This document shows, in pieces, positions 43,682 to 53,074 of a stretch of DNA of 64,000 nt. The stretch spans positions 1 to 64,000 of the forward strand of contig NZ_BBCJ01000006.1 in NCBI RefSeq assembly GCF_001311985.1, in the 5' to 3' direction. The notes beneath the pieces are model-generated. The model had not been told where the DNA came from and searched no databases. It saw only the letters and a program-made list of their open reading frames with translations. Source of the stretch: Geotalea toluenoxydans JCM 15764 (GTDB lineage: Bacteria > Desulfobacterota > Desulfuromonadia > Geobacterales > Geobacteraceae). The position numbers and the translations under genes are program-made. Position 1 is the first letter of the stretch, and each line of letters opens with the position of its first letter.

Positions 43682-44067
43682 ATGCTTGCCAAAGCAGTAA
43701 TATTCATGAATCTGGCGCTGATCTTTTACACCTATGCGGTCTTCAGCGGCCGCCGGGAAGGTCTGCACCGCAAACACCTGCTGGTTTTCGGCATCGGCCT
43801 CTTTTTCGACTACCTGGGTACCCGGCAGATGAATCTCTTTGCCATGCTTACGGAAAAGCGCCCGAATGGCACAACATCTCAGGCATCTCTTCACTGGCCG
43901 GCATGGCTTTCCATTTCCTTCTGGCGCTGATCGCCTCCTGTCTCAACCGCGCCGAGGTCATCAACCGCACCTTTCACCGGGTAAGCCTTACAATTTACAG
44001 CCTCTGGCTTATCGCCTTCGCCAGCGGCGCCATTTCCGGTATGAGCAGGATAGCGCCGAAACATTGA
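43682..44067 (+). CDS. HsmA-family (TIGR03987-like) small membrane protein (frame broken near 43858)
   Basis: Four predicted membrane segments: LAKAVIFMNLALIFYTYAVF, LLVFGIGLFFDYLGTR, a GMAFHFLLALIASCL stretch and YSLWLIAFASGAISGM. After AMLTEK the frame slips; one added A gives KAPEWHNISGISSLAGMAFHF and a 128-residue protein ending ISGMSRIAPKH. The start at 43682 has a GGGGGAC site and lies 17 bp after trmL. The pattern matches a small membrane protein family whose function is not established. Confidence 0.75.
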
Positions 44068-44127
44068 CGATCGAAAAAAGGGCGCCCCCATTGGAGACCC
44101 CCTTTTTCGCAACTTCTTTAACAACAA

Positions 44128-45093
44128 TTACTTCTGGTTAATCGCCGAAAGCCGCCATTGGTTGTTCCCCACCGGCCTGGTGAAAGTCCAGTATTCCTCG
44201 AATTTTACCGGCTCGGTCTTACTGCCCGAGACAACTGCTCCCGTTGCATCGTCGGTGGTATAATCCAGCAGGTTTGCGTAGATCTGGGCTGTTATGAAAT
44301 CCTGCCCCGATTCCTGCCAGACCTCGGCAATCTCCACATTGCGCACGGCGATATTTTCCAGCCGGTTCACCTGCCTGTCACGCAGGAGCCGTTCCACATC
44401 CTCCTGCAGGATACGCCTCATTTCATCGGTGAAAATTCCGTTCACCGGTGACAGATCCCGATTCATCCAGGCCCCTTGAACCTTGAAGAACATGTCCATG
44501 ACCCCATCGTTGAAACGCTGCTCGTCAAAGGAGGGGTCCATCTGCCGGATATGTGAAAGCCCTGTAGTCACGTCATCGGACGCAGGCTGAACGGCCTCAT
44601 AGCCACTGCCGCGGGAAATGGGAGTCACCGTCCCCCCTTGATATCCTGTCTGTCCATAGGTGGCTGGGGCAGTTTCACGATTTTTTTTTACAAAGCGATA
44701 GATGAGATAGCCGATACCGGCCAGAAGCAGGATCTCGAAAAGTCCGATACCGCCGCCCCCCATAGCTCCACCTCCGCCGAATCCCAGACTCCTGAAGAGC
44801 ATGCCGCCGAGCATCCCCCCCATGATTCCGCCCGCCATGCTGCGTAAGAAGCCGCCTCCCGGTTGCTGCTGGTATGGGGAACGGGAATATGTTCCTGCCC
44901 CCGGATTCGATGGACTGGTCTGATAAGGACTGGTCCTGGTGGATGGGCCGGCAGGCGCAGAATAGCTGCGCGAGCCACGACTTCCACTGGAACGACCTCC
45001 CCCAATCCGGGCATCGGCTGCGGATTCCATGAAGGTCACTGTCAGAAGCGAAAGAACTGCAAAGACTGCCATTATTCTCGCTGTTTTTTTCAT
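44128..45093 (-). CDS. Tim44-like domain exported protein
   Basis: A 321-residue protein: Sec signal ending near AADARIGGGRSSG, a Ser/Gly-rich linker (35-85), a glycine-rich GGIMGGMLGGMLF stretch, one membrane segment IGLFEILLLAGIGYLIYRFVKK (quoted in part), then a Tim44-type domain with FDEQRFNDGVMDMFFKVQGA, DEMRRILQEDVERLLRD and WTFTRPVGNNQWRLSAINQ. Homologues are found widely in proteobacteria with unknown function, possibly as inner-membrane associated factors. The frame is intact. Downstream on the minus strand nothing overlaps; upstream is a small exported protein. Confidence 0.85.
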   Translation of the reverse strand: MKKTARIMAVFAVLSLLTVTFMESAADARIGGGRSSGSRGSRSYSAPAGPSTRTSPYQTSPSNPGAGTYSRSPYQQQPGGGFLRSMAGGIMGGMLGGMLFRSLGFGGGGAMGGGGIGLFEILLLAGIGYLIYRFVKKNRETAPATYGQTGYQGGTVTPISRGSGYEAVQPASDDVTTGLSHIRQMDPSFDEQRFNDGVMDMFFKVQGAWMNRDLSPVNGIFTDEMRRILQEDVERLLRDRQVNRLENIAVRNVEIAEVWQESGQDFITAQIYANLLDYTTDDATGAVVSGSKTEPVKFEEYWTFTRPVGNNQWRLSAINQK

Positions 45094-45143
45094 TTTTTTA
45101 CTCCTTGTGTTATCAGCTGTATTGCTTGCGGACCAACCTGTTT

Positions 45144-45431
45144 CTATTGCTTTTTTTCTGCATTGAATCTTTCAACGGCATAGTTCCATCCGGAGATCAC
45201 TCCGGCCAGATCATTGTCCGCCTTGTTCAGACAGGCTAAAATACAGCCCCGGTAGCCTTTCATCTCCTTGTTGTACTGGTCCACGTCCTTGCCGGCTTTT
45301 TCCATCTCCTTGGCGTCGGCTCGATCCGATGGCAGCTCCGGTTTTGGCGGCTGTTTACAGATGCAGTCGGCAAAGCTTGTCTCCACCGAGGAAAGCAAAA
45401 GCAGCAGAATCAGCAGATTGAAAAATTTCAT
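45144..45431 (-). CDS. small Cys-containing exported protein
   Basis: A 95-residue protein starting MKFFNLLILLLLLSSVETSFA, a signal peptide, after a GGAG site 8 nt upstream. Mature region has four cysteines (CICKQPPKPELP and RGCILACLN) that may pair. The centre is acidic/basic helical (DRADAKEMEKAGKDVDQYNK). I recognise no family. It lies between the HD-domain gene and the Tim44-like gene. Confidence 0.7.
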   Translation of the reverse strand: MKFFNLLILLLLLSSVETSFADCICKQPPKPELPSDRADAKEMEKAGKDVDQYNKEMKGYRGCILACLNKADNDLAGVISGWNYAVERFNAEKKQ

Positions 45432-45453
45432 ATTACTTCTCCAAAAGTACAGA

Positions 45454-46236
45454 CTATGTCAATCTTTCATGAACAAACGTCTTGAGGGTGACCACGGCAT
45501 CAAGAATTCTCTCGTCTTTCGGCAATGTTGCCGAGAGATGGTCTATATAAGCCCGCTCCTGCAATATTCTGAACGAGGTAGTAAAGTTAAGGTCGAAGAC
45601 CCAGGAAAGCTGCAGTAGCTTGAAGTCATTCAGAGTCTTCAGCATGGACAGGCTCACCATGCGCCTGCTGTTCAGAGTTGCCAGCACTTCAGGAGAGTAT
45701 TCGGGAAGGTCGGGAAAGCCGAGTCCAGCCGCCGAGGCACGCTCAGTCGCCGGTAAAGCATAAAATTCTATGAAAACACGCCAGATATCAAGTTTGTCGG
45801 CATCACGGATCAGCTTCAAGAACAGGATTTCTTCCTGAGTCAGGTTCTCTGGGATGCTAAAGATATTGTGCAGCCGGACGGACTTCAGGATGAGCTCCCG
45901 TTCAGCGTTGGCAAGGGCGGCAAGCACATTTTTTTCCTGAAGAATATCGGCACTCAGGGCAGCATGATTTATGGAGTCGCTGTCCTTGAACGTCTTGTAG
46001 CGGCGGTACTGTTCAAAACGCCCCAGATCATGAAAGAGAGCAATGATCTCGGCAATGTCCTGCTTTTCCGGGCTAAGCGACTCACCCAGCGTAATAGACC
46101 GAATGTTTTCGCAGACCTTGTGGGTGTGGTATTCCTTGAGAGAAATGTTCCGTTGTTTCTCTTGATCCGAAGAAGCGAAAGAACGGGAATAATCGGCAAA
46201 CCAGGCCTTTAGTAAGGGAATTTCCAGCATTGTCAT
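45454..46236 (-). CDS. HD-domain phosphohydrolase
   Basis: A 260-residue metal-dependent hydrolase. The HD motif is spread as YHTHKV, ALFHDLGRFEQY, INHAALSADIL and LIRDADKLDI, the standard H...HD...D order. Such single-domain proteins act on nucleotides or cyclic dinucleotides; the substrate is unknown. It is followed downstream by the small exported protein (22-bp gap) and preceded by a PilZ gene 52 bp upstream, which places two possible nucleotide-signalling genes together. Confidence 0.87.
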   Translation of the reverse strand: MTMLEIPLLKAWFADYSRSFASSDQEKQRNISLKEYHTHKVCENIRSITLGESLSPEKQDIAEIIALFHDLGRFEQYRRYKTFKDSDSINHAALSADILQEKNVLAALANAERELILKSVRLHNIFSIPENLTQEEILFLKLIRDADKLDIWRVFIEFYALPATERASAAGLGFPDLPEYSPEVLATLNSRRMVSLSMLKTLNDFKLLQLSWVFDLNFTTSFRILQERAYIDHLSATLPKDERILDAVVTLKTFVHERLT

Positions 46237-46288
46237 TTTTCAGCATCCTTCGACTTCTTCCCTGCTCGGGCCAAGCCATGGCATCCTA

Positions 46289-46657
46289 TCATTTGCTCTG
46301 ACCATCAAGGTACTTGAAAAATTCACCGATAACCTTGTCCCCATCCCCACACTGATAAGAGACGACGTTGCGCAGGTGAGCAAAAGAATCCACATCTATT
46401 TTGCTGAATTTTATGCCGATGCCGTTTTCATCGACCCTGACAACGCTGCCGGTCGCCTTGATCGCCACTTCCGGCGTCGTACCACTGAGTTGAATGGAGA
46501 CATCCACCGGAAGACCGGCATCAAGCTTCCCATCGGGTTCAATATACAGCCCCTGCAAGCTGATATTCCTCACTTCGCCTTTGATGGTGATTTCCGCCTG
46601 GGTTACCAAAGCATCGATGGCAAAGCTCACACGGGAAAAATTGCGGTTGTTTACCAA
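46289..46657 (-). CDS. PilZ-domain c-di-GMP-binding protein
   Basis: A 122-residue single PilZ domain. The RxxxR-type motif appears as NRNFSRV near the N-terminus and the N/DxSxxG motif as NISLQG, both needed for c-di-GMP contact; the first is slightly off (Arg-x-x-x-x-Arg spacing to be checked). Beta-barrel strands such as VRVDENGIGIKF fit. It may change conformation of a partner on c-di-GMP binding. Neighbour of the HD-domain gene, same strand. Confidence 0.82.
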   Translation of the reverse strand: MVNNRNFSRVSFAIDALVTQAEITIKGEVRNISLQGLYIEPDGKLDAGLPVDVSIQLSGTTPEVAIKATGSVVRVDENGIGIKFSKIDVDSFAHLRNVVSYQCGDGDKVIGEFFKYLDGQSK

Positions 46658-46731
46658 CGTCGACCTCCTTAAAATCAGTCATAGGGGCAAGTTAGCATAA
46701 CAGTGATGAAAGTTCCATAAGCAAAAGATAT

Positions 46732-46837
46732 GAAAAGCCCCCAAATTGCAGCACTGCCCTTATCTTGTCTCCTGCCACATGTGGGGATACACCTCATGTC
46801 TCACGATTAGGCTTGTACTGCAGATGGGGGCTTTTTC
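46732..46837. ncRNA. long-range inverted repeat, structured RNA or terminator
   Basis: The arms GAAAAGCCCCCAAATTGCAG (46732-46751) and CTGCAGATGGGGGCTTTTTC (46818-46837) pair with few mismatches and enclose 66 nt that contain CCACATGTGG (46775-46784). It lies in the 204-bp gap between the fba stop and the PilZ start, both minus strand. On the minus strand GGGGGCTTTTC ends it, so it could be a terminator with an unusually large insert, or a structured regulatory RNA upstream of PilZ. I do not recognise a known RNA family. Confidence 0.4.
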
Positions 46838-46861
46838 GCCTTAAATTTCAGCCAATAAAGA

Positions 46862-48141
46862 TCAGTCGTCGAAGTTTCCGGACGGTCCCTTGTCTCCGCC
46901 TATTGTAGCCGCCCTCTCAACGATCTTGCTTTCGGTCCATTGGGCAGGGTCTTCCATACGGCCAATCTTGGCACCCACATCGTAGGAGCCCGCCTTGAGG
47001 ACGGCCTGGATTGCCAGCGGCGCCGTATCCTGCGAGTTCAGAACCTCGGTGATCATCTTGTAGGCAAAATCTTCCACCCGCCTGGCCATTCTCTCCCTGA
47101 CTTCTTTCGGCTGAGCCAGAAGTTTGTTTTCGAATGGCAGGTTGAGGCTCTTGTAGTCCCCCTTTTTCCAGCCCTTGGATTCGGCATAGGCAACCATTTC
47201 CACCCACATCTCCTCGGTGACGCCTTCGCCCTTTACCTTGATGAAGTTGCCGTTGGCGTCCAGCTGCGCATTGCCGTAATCGTTTACTTCAAGGCCCCAG
47301 GAAATCATCTGCAGCGCCGTGGCAACGTTGGCCTTGGTGGTGGCAGTCTTACTGGCAATCTCGCGCAACCTGTCCGAGCTGTTGCCCGAAGTGCCGTGCT
47401 GGGCGCCTGATACCTTGTATTTTTCCAGGGCATGGTGAATCTCGGCGGTAAGACCTACCTGAATGCCGGCATCGCTTGCCTCCAGGCCATGTGTAGTCCC
47501 ATTGTTCAGGGCGATCCAGTCGGGGAAAATATCATGGGCATTGAGCCCCTGGATAAGGAAAAGCGCTTCGGGCACCGTGGAAAGGCCCTGACTCCCCTTG
47601 ATCTCACCGACCTCGGTCTCCAGGCCTGCCCAGGAAGGAATCGACGGTTGATGGCGATATTGGCCAGCAGGTTCTTATCGTCGGGAAGATGGGAGGCGTC
47701 GATGGCAATGGAGGTAATGCCGGCCTCGAACATGGTGGGAACCTCTACCTTTGCTTCGGCCAGGTCCTTGTCGCTCTTGATGCCGTAATGGTCAGCATGA
47801 ATAGCCACCGGCACGGTGATGCCCAGTTCATTGCAGACAGCATCCACCTGGCGGGCCATGTTCCAGTAGTTGACAGGGCAATAGGCGGATCTGCCCCCTT
47901 CCGACTTGGCTATCTCGATAATTACCGCCGCGTTTGCGCGCTGGGCAGCCTGCAGTACGCCTCTGATTACGAAGTGATTCCTGCCGTTTGCGGCCAGGGC
48001 AATGGCATTACCCTTCGCACCCATCGCCCTATCTATAACCTTGCCGCTCACCAGCAGTGCTTTCGAGTTGGGGAACAGCTTTGCCACGTTGGGTGGACGG
48101 CCAATCTCAAGTGCTTTTGTAAAATCCGAACCGTTTGCCAT
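46862..48141 (-). CDS. class II fructose-bisphosphate aldolase-type protein (frame broken near 47648)
   Basis: Zinc-dependent aldolase of the fructose-bisphosphate aldolase family; repaired length 426 residues, the long form seen in this group. Zinc-binding His pair is in IHADHYG. The conserved SIAIDASHLPDDKNLLANI (quoted in part) and ALNNGTTHG, GAQHGTSGNSSD motifs follow. After NIAIN the frame slips; one restored C gives NPSIPSWAGLETEVGEIKG and the rest of the gene. The start at 48141 (MANGSDF) has AAAAGGAGG 6 nt upstream and a good promoter is visible. It probably serves gluconeogenesis. Confidence 0.9.
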
Positions 48142-48197
48142 ATCGCCTCCTTTTAGTGGTATTTAAAATACTTTTATGTATACAAAAAAATCAAATT

Positions 48198-48226
48198 CTT
48201 ATAGCACGTAAACAGCTTAAGATCAA
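48198..48226 (-). promoter_or_regulatory. sigma70-type promoter of the aldolase gene
   Basis: On the minus strand TTGATC (48221-48226) and TATAAG (48198-48203) are 17 bp apart, close to consensus (4/6 and 5/6). The start codon is 57 bp downstream of the -10 box, leaving a leader of about 50 nt. Confidence 0.7.
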
Positions 48227-48318
48227 GGTGTTAATCAGAAAAAACACATCTGAAACGGTGCCCCCCAAATAGCTGCATTAATTAAACATCTCATATCTTA
48301 TAACCGATATCTTTATTG

Positions 48319-51021
48319 TCAACCTGCAGTCAACCTGACCACCCAGCGCACATTGCGTCTTATCAACCAACGTCGCAGTTCGTCCAGAAGAAGAATCGCC
48401 AGCGCGAACGGCCAGGCAAGGACCAGCTCCCCTGCAGAAAGCGATGCGTTGCCGAAAAGAAGATGCAGCGGCGACCATTCAATGATCGACAGCGCCAGGA
48501 CCAGTTCGACCCCTATTCCGAGCCAAAGCCGAAAATTGGAGAAAATGCCCTGCTGCAGCAGCGACTGGCGCTGGACTTTGCTGGCAAGGACATTGGCCAC
48601 CTGGCAGAGGACAATTGCCGCAAAGAAAGCGGATACCGCTTTTGGGTAAAGACCTGACCCTGCCGCCAGAGGCATGCCGAACTGCCAGCCCCCGGCATGG
48701 AGAACACTGAAGTAGGCGTAAAATGCGGCTGCAGCCTCAATCACTCCTTTAAATCCGTAGGCAACAAAGATAAGCCGGCCGTTCACCAGCCTCTCCGACC
48801 GGGAGCGTGGGGGAAGCTGCATTATGTCCCGCTCGGACCGTTCGGAAGCCAGGGCAATGGCCGGCAGCATATCTGTCCCCAAATCTATGGCAAGAATCAG
48901 CATCACCGTCAGCGGCAAGGGAATGCCCAGGAGAAGAAAAGCCAGATAGGGAACCACTTCCGGGACGGCATGGGTGACCGTATAGGCGATGGACTTCTTC
49001 AGGTTGTCGAAGATGGTGCGCCCTTCCTTGATGGCAGGCAGCAGAGTGGCGAAGTTGTCATCCAGAAGCACCATGTCCGCAGCCTCCCGTGCCACATCCG
49101 TCCCGGAAAGCCCCATGCCACGCCGATATCCGCCTGCTTCAGCGCCGGGGCGTCATTGACCCCGTCGCCGGTTACAGCCACCACGTGGCCGTGGCGCTGC
49201 AGGGCCTGGACAATGCGCAGCTTCTGTTCGGGCGACAATCGGGCGAAGAGAACCTCCTTCTCCTCCAGTTCCCAGTCAAGCATGGCATCGCTCATGTCAC
49301 GAAGCTCTTTGCCGAGAATCAACCTCGGGGTTTGCGTGGTGATGATGCCGATCATGCGGCCGATGGCAATGGCGGTCGTCTGGTAATCGCCGGTAACCAT
49401 GACCACCCGCACCCCTGCGCTGCGGATGGCCTTCACCGCCTCCGCGACACCGGCACGGGGGGATCGAACATTCCCACTAGGCCGACGAAGATAAAACCGC
49501 CGGATGGCAGATCCCGGTTTTCCCATGTTTCTCGGGGCGCAACCTCACGATAGGCCAGAAGCAGCACCCGTTCGCCTTTGCCGGCAAACTCCTCATAGGC
49601 AGCGAGATAAGCCTTTTATGATTATCCGTCAAAGGCTGCGCCATTCCATTGATGAGGATACTGTCGCACATGGTAATTGCCACGTCGGGAGCACCTTTAA
49701 GGCAGGCAATCTGTTTTCCCTCAACATTATTGATGGTGATCATCAGCTTCGTGGCGGCGGTAAACGGTTCTTCATAGAGCCTGGGAGAGGCTGCCTGCAC
49801 GGCAGCCACATCCTGAAACCTGCTGCAGAAGACCAGCAGCGCCCCCTCTGTGGGATCGCCAAGATACCGGTTCCGATCATCCTGCTGCAGATGGGCGTTG
49901 TTGCAAAGGCTTGCCACCAGCAGGAACCTTTCCAGTTCCTCCTTCTCCAGGTTTGTGTCCACCTCCGTGTGGATGCACTCGTTGAGAAAAAGCCTCTTTA
50001 CCTCCATCCGGTTGCAGGTCAGGGTGCCGGTCTTGTCGGTGCAGATAACCGTAGTGCAGCCGAGGGTCTCCACCGATTCCAGGTTCTTGACCAGGGCCTT
50101 GTTTTCCGCCATGCGTCGGGCAGCAATGGAAAGGGACAGGGTGACTGTGGGGAGAAGCCCCTCCGGGACATTGGCGACGATGATGCCGATGGCAAAGATC
50201 AGCTTGCTCAGCATCGGATTTTGCAGAAAGAACAGGCTGACGAGAAAGACTCCAACTCCCATGATGACAGCAATGGTGGAAATTAACCTGGTGAAGTGGT
50301 GAATCTCGCGGCGGATGGGTATTTCCCGCACCGACACAGCCTGGGTCAAGTCGGCAGCACGTCCGATCTGGGTCTTCATGCCGGTTGCGAAGACCAGCGC
50401 CCTGCCCTGGCCTGCCTGGACCATGGTCCCGGAAAAAACGGCATTGCGGCTGTCGAGAAGATGCTTGTCGGTCGGATAGGTGGTGCGCAGTTGCGGTTCC
50501 GACTCTCCGGTCAGGGAGGCGTTATTCACCTTCAGGCCGGATACCTCCACCAGGCGTGCATCCGCCGGCACCTGGTCCCCCTCTTCCACCATGATCAGGT
50601 CCCCCCTGACCAGCTCCGCCGCCGGGACCTGTTTAAGCTCCCCACCGCGAATCACCTTCGCCATGTGGGGGAGCATTTCCCTGAAAGAGGCCATGATCTG
50701 CTCGGCCTTGTGCTGCTGTAAATAGCTGAAACCGCCGTTCATCAGCACCACGCCCACCAGGGCGATGGCGATAAAGATGTTCCCTTCGCCGGGAGTCAGC
50801 CACTCCGCCACAAAGGACAACCCTGCCCCGACCCAGAGAAGCAGGGCAAAGAGATTGAACATCTGCCGCAGGAACTTGATGATCTCATTCTCACGCTTAT
50901 GCTGAACCAGGGCGTTGGGCCCTTCCTTCAGCAGGCGCCGGGCAGCCTCAGCCGGGTCGAGCCCACTGTCTGCAGAGGTTCCAAGCCTGCGGCAAAATTC
51001 TTCGATGGCAATCTGATGCAT
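48319..51021 (-). CDS. P-type cation ATPase, P2-type with Na,K-ATPase-like core (three frame breaks)
   Basis: ATP-driven cation pump of about 901 residues after repair. The N-terminal part has MHQIAIEEFCRRLGTS, TGESEPQLR in the actuator, VANVPEGLLPTVTLSLSI in M4, and the phosphorylation motif CTDKTGTLT. The hinge is TGDGVNDAPALK. M5-M6 reads VVPYLAFLLLGIPLPL and then AIDLGTDMLPAIALASE, the pattern of the Na,K/H,K-ATPase branch, rather than the Ca2+-pump branch. Breaks at about 49612, 49463 and 49121 each need one base. No partner subunit gene is nearby. The transported ion is not proven. Confidence 0.88.
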
Positions 51022-51345
51022 ACGCTGCTCTCGTAGTTAGTGGCCATCCGGAAACTCCGATGAGACACTGACAGTTTCCGATTTGGAAACGAGGGATTTT
51101 TTTGTCCTGGCAAGGAAATCAAGGATTGCGCGGAGGCGTACTCGGTACGCCGCACAAGCTATCCCGCAGATTGACACCGCCAGGGCGAAAAAGAACCGTT
51201 TCCGGACGGAAACCAGTTGGAAAAAGAAATCCAGCTCAATTCTATCCCCTTATTGTCAATAGTCATGGCTGCAACATAAAATTCCTTCTCCTTGCAATAG
51301 GGTCCCCTGCTCTTTATAATGGGATGCTTTTTTAAGGAGATAACT
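51022..51345. other. divergent intergenic region with inverted repeat
   Basis: About 324 bp between the divergent ATPase and mnmH genes. GGCGTAC (51135-51141) and GTACGCC (51145-51151) form a tight hairpin with a 3-nt loop, within a longer GC-rich, degenerate-looking stretch (51100-51200) that has the look of a dispersed repeat. No gene is supported here. mnmH has an AAGGAG site just before its start. Confidence 0.5.
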
Positions 51346-52374
51346 GTGCCGCAACCCGTAACTTTCAACCAATCCCTTCTCGACAGCCATCTGGTGGTGG
51401 ATGTGCGCACCCCGCTGGAGTTCGAGGAAGACCATATCCCCGGCGCCGTCAACGTGCCGCTCCTGTCCAATGAAGAGCGGGTGGAGATCGGCACCCTTTA
51501 CAAGCAGACCGGTCCCAAAGAAGCCCGCATCCGCGGCCTGGAGCTGACCGCCCCCCGTTTTCCCCAGCTGGTTGCCGAGATAGGCGGGCTTGCGGCAGGA
51601 AGACCCATCCTCGTCTACTGCTGGCGCGGCGGCCTGAGAAGCAAGACCGTCACCGCCATCCTCGACCTGACCGGTTACGATGCGGTCCAGCTTCAGGGGG
51701 GCTACAAGACCTACCGCAACCAGGTCCTGGCCTGTTTCGAGAACTTCCAGCCCCCCGCCCGGCTGGTGGTCATCCACGGCATGACCGGCATCGGCAAGAC
51801 CCCCTTCATCCTCGGTCTCGACCGGAATGACTTTTCCTTCATCGACCTGGAAGGGCTTGCCTGCCATCGGGGCTCAGCCTTCGGCGAACTGGGGCTCACC
51901 CAGGATCTTTCCCAGAAATGGTTCGAGAGCCTTCTGTGGGACACCCTGCGCAAGGTGCCCGGGGACAAGCCGCTCATCGTGGAGGGTGAGAGTAAAAGGA
52001 TCGGCAAGCTGTCCCTGCCCGGCAACATGTACGAAGTAATGCAGGAGAGCACCAAGGTCTGGTGCCATGCATCGTTGGAAACGCGGGTGCAGCGGCTCAT
52101 CGACGAATACGGCCTGCCGGAGTTCAAGGAAGGGATGGTGGTGGCCCTTGAGCGAATCAAGAAGCGACTTGGCGGCGACAAATACGCCGAGATCGAAGGT
52201 TATCTGGACCGCTGGGAACTGCAGCCGTTCATGGCCGAGCTGGTGAACAACTATTACGACAAGGTCTACTACAAGAACCGGGACTGGGTGGAGGACTGCA
52301 ACCTGTCACTGGAAGATTACCGGGTTGCCGAGCAGGAGTTGAAGGGATTTCTTAAAACATCCAAACTCGATTAA
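51346..52374 (+). CDS. mnmH: tRNA 2-selenouridine synthase
   Basis: Replaces sulfur in 5-methylaminomethyl-2-thiouridine of tRNA by selenium, via a geranylated intermediate. The rhodanese domain is N-terminal, with VVDVRTPLEFEEDHIPGAVN and the active-site Cys92 in YCWRGGLRSKT; the P-loop GMTGIGKT is at about 145-152. A GTG start at 51346 has AAGGAG 6 nt upstream; an upstream in-frame ATG at 51319 lacks one. 342 residues. Implies a selenophosphate supply, as known for Geobacter. It is divergent from the ATPase. Confidence 0.93.
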   Translation: MPQPVTFNQSLLDSHLVVDVRTPLEFEEDHIPGAVNVPLLSNEERVEIGTLYKQTGPKEARIRGLELTAPRFPQLVAEIGGLAAGRPILVYCWRGGLRSKTVTAILDLTGYDAVQLQGGYKTYRNQVLACFENFQPPARLVVIHGMTGIGKTPFILGLDRNDFSFIDLEGLACHRGSAFGELGLTQDLSQKWFESLLWDTLRKVPGDKPLIVEGESKRIGKLSLPGNMYEVMQESTKVWCHASLETRVQRLIDEYGLPEFKEGMVVALERIKKRLGGDKYAEIEGYLDRWELQPFMAELVNNYYDKVYYKNRDWVEDCNLSLEDYRVAEQELKGFLKTSKLD

Positions 52375-52526
52375 AACCATCGCCCCGGTTGTGGACCCTG
52401 TCCCCCCCATACCAGCCGGTCCTTGACGGCAGTATCATTATTAATACCGTCTTCACAGCAAAGGACAGGCAAAGACATATCAGGTCAAACAGGTACTCAA
52501 GGCAATCGAGCGGTTGGAGGTGGAGA

Positions 52527-52855
52527 ATGGGATATAAAAACGACAATTTACTTACCGGGTAACCTGGTCGGAAGATGATGCCGAATATGTGGGACTTTGC
52601 GCCGAGTTTCCCAGCCTGAGCTGGCTTGCACAGACACCGGAGGCGGCGCTGAAGGGAATTCGCAAGCTTGTGAGCGAAGTTGTTGCCGACATGGTCGATA
52701 ATGGGGAAACTGTGCCCGAACCAATCGCCACCAAACATTTCAGCGGCAAATTCATGGTCCGCGTACCGCCCGATGTCCACCGGCAGCTGGCGATTCAGGC
52801 TGCTGAAGCCGGGGTAAGCCTCAATCGTCTGGCCAGCGCCAAGCTCAGTCACTGA
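52527..52855 (+). CDS. HicB-like antitoxin (frame broken near 52547)
   Basis: A 109-residue protein after repair. The HicB-type fold has FTYRVTWSEDDAEYVGLCAE and FPSLSWLAQTPEAALKGIRK; the C-terminal PPDVHRQLAIQAAEAGVSLNRLAS is a ribbon-helix-helix DNA-binding part, quoted in full here as 24 residues split in two for reading: PPDVHRQLAIQA and AEAGVSLNRLAS. ATG at 52527 follows GGAGG 6 nt upstream; one T added to the run near 52547 joins MGYKNDN to FTYRVTW. No HicA toxin is recognised upstream; a short open frame ending KAIERLEVENGI overlaps the start but has no known fold. Confidence 0.78.
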
Positions 52856-53074
52856 AGACAAAGCCGGGCGTAATTTAAAATCTAGTCATTCAGCAATTCC
52901 CGCACCTCTCTCGCCAGTTCGACTGAGGGAAAGCCGCGGCACCAATGCCTCGTGGTCTCCCTCTTCCATGTCCCCACCATAAAGTACCTATATCTATTAA
53001 TTAACGCAGTTGCATTGACTTTCCGTTCATGTTAGATTCCTTGCCGCAGAATCTGTCGTGGATAGGGAGGTATC

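Noticed and set aside
44074-44107. Terminator-like A-run and T-run between the HsmA-like and Tim44-like genes
   Set aside because: The G/C stretches do not pair into a convincing stem; left unannotated.
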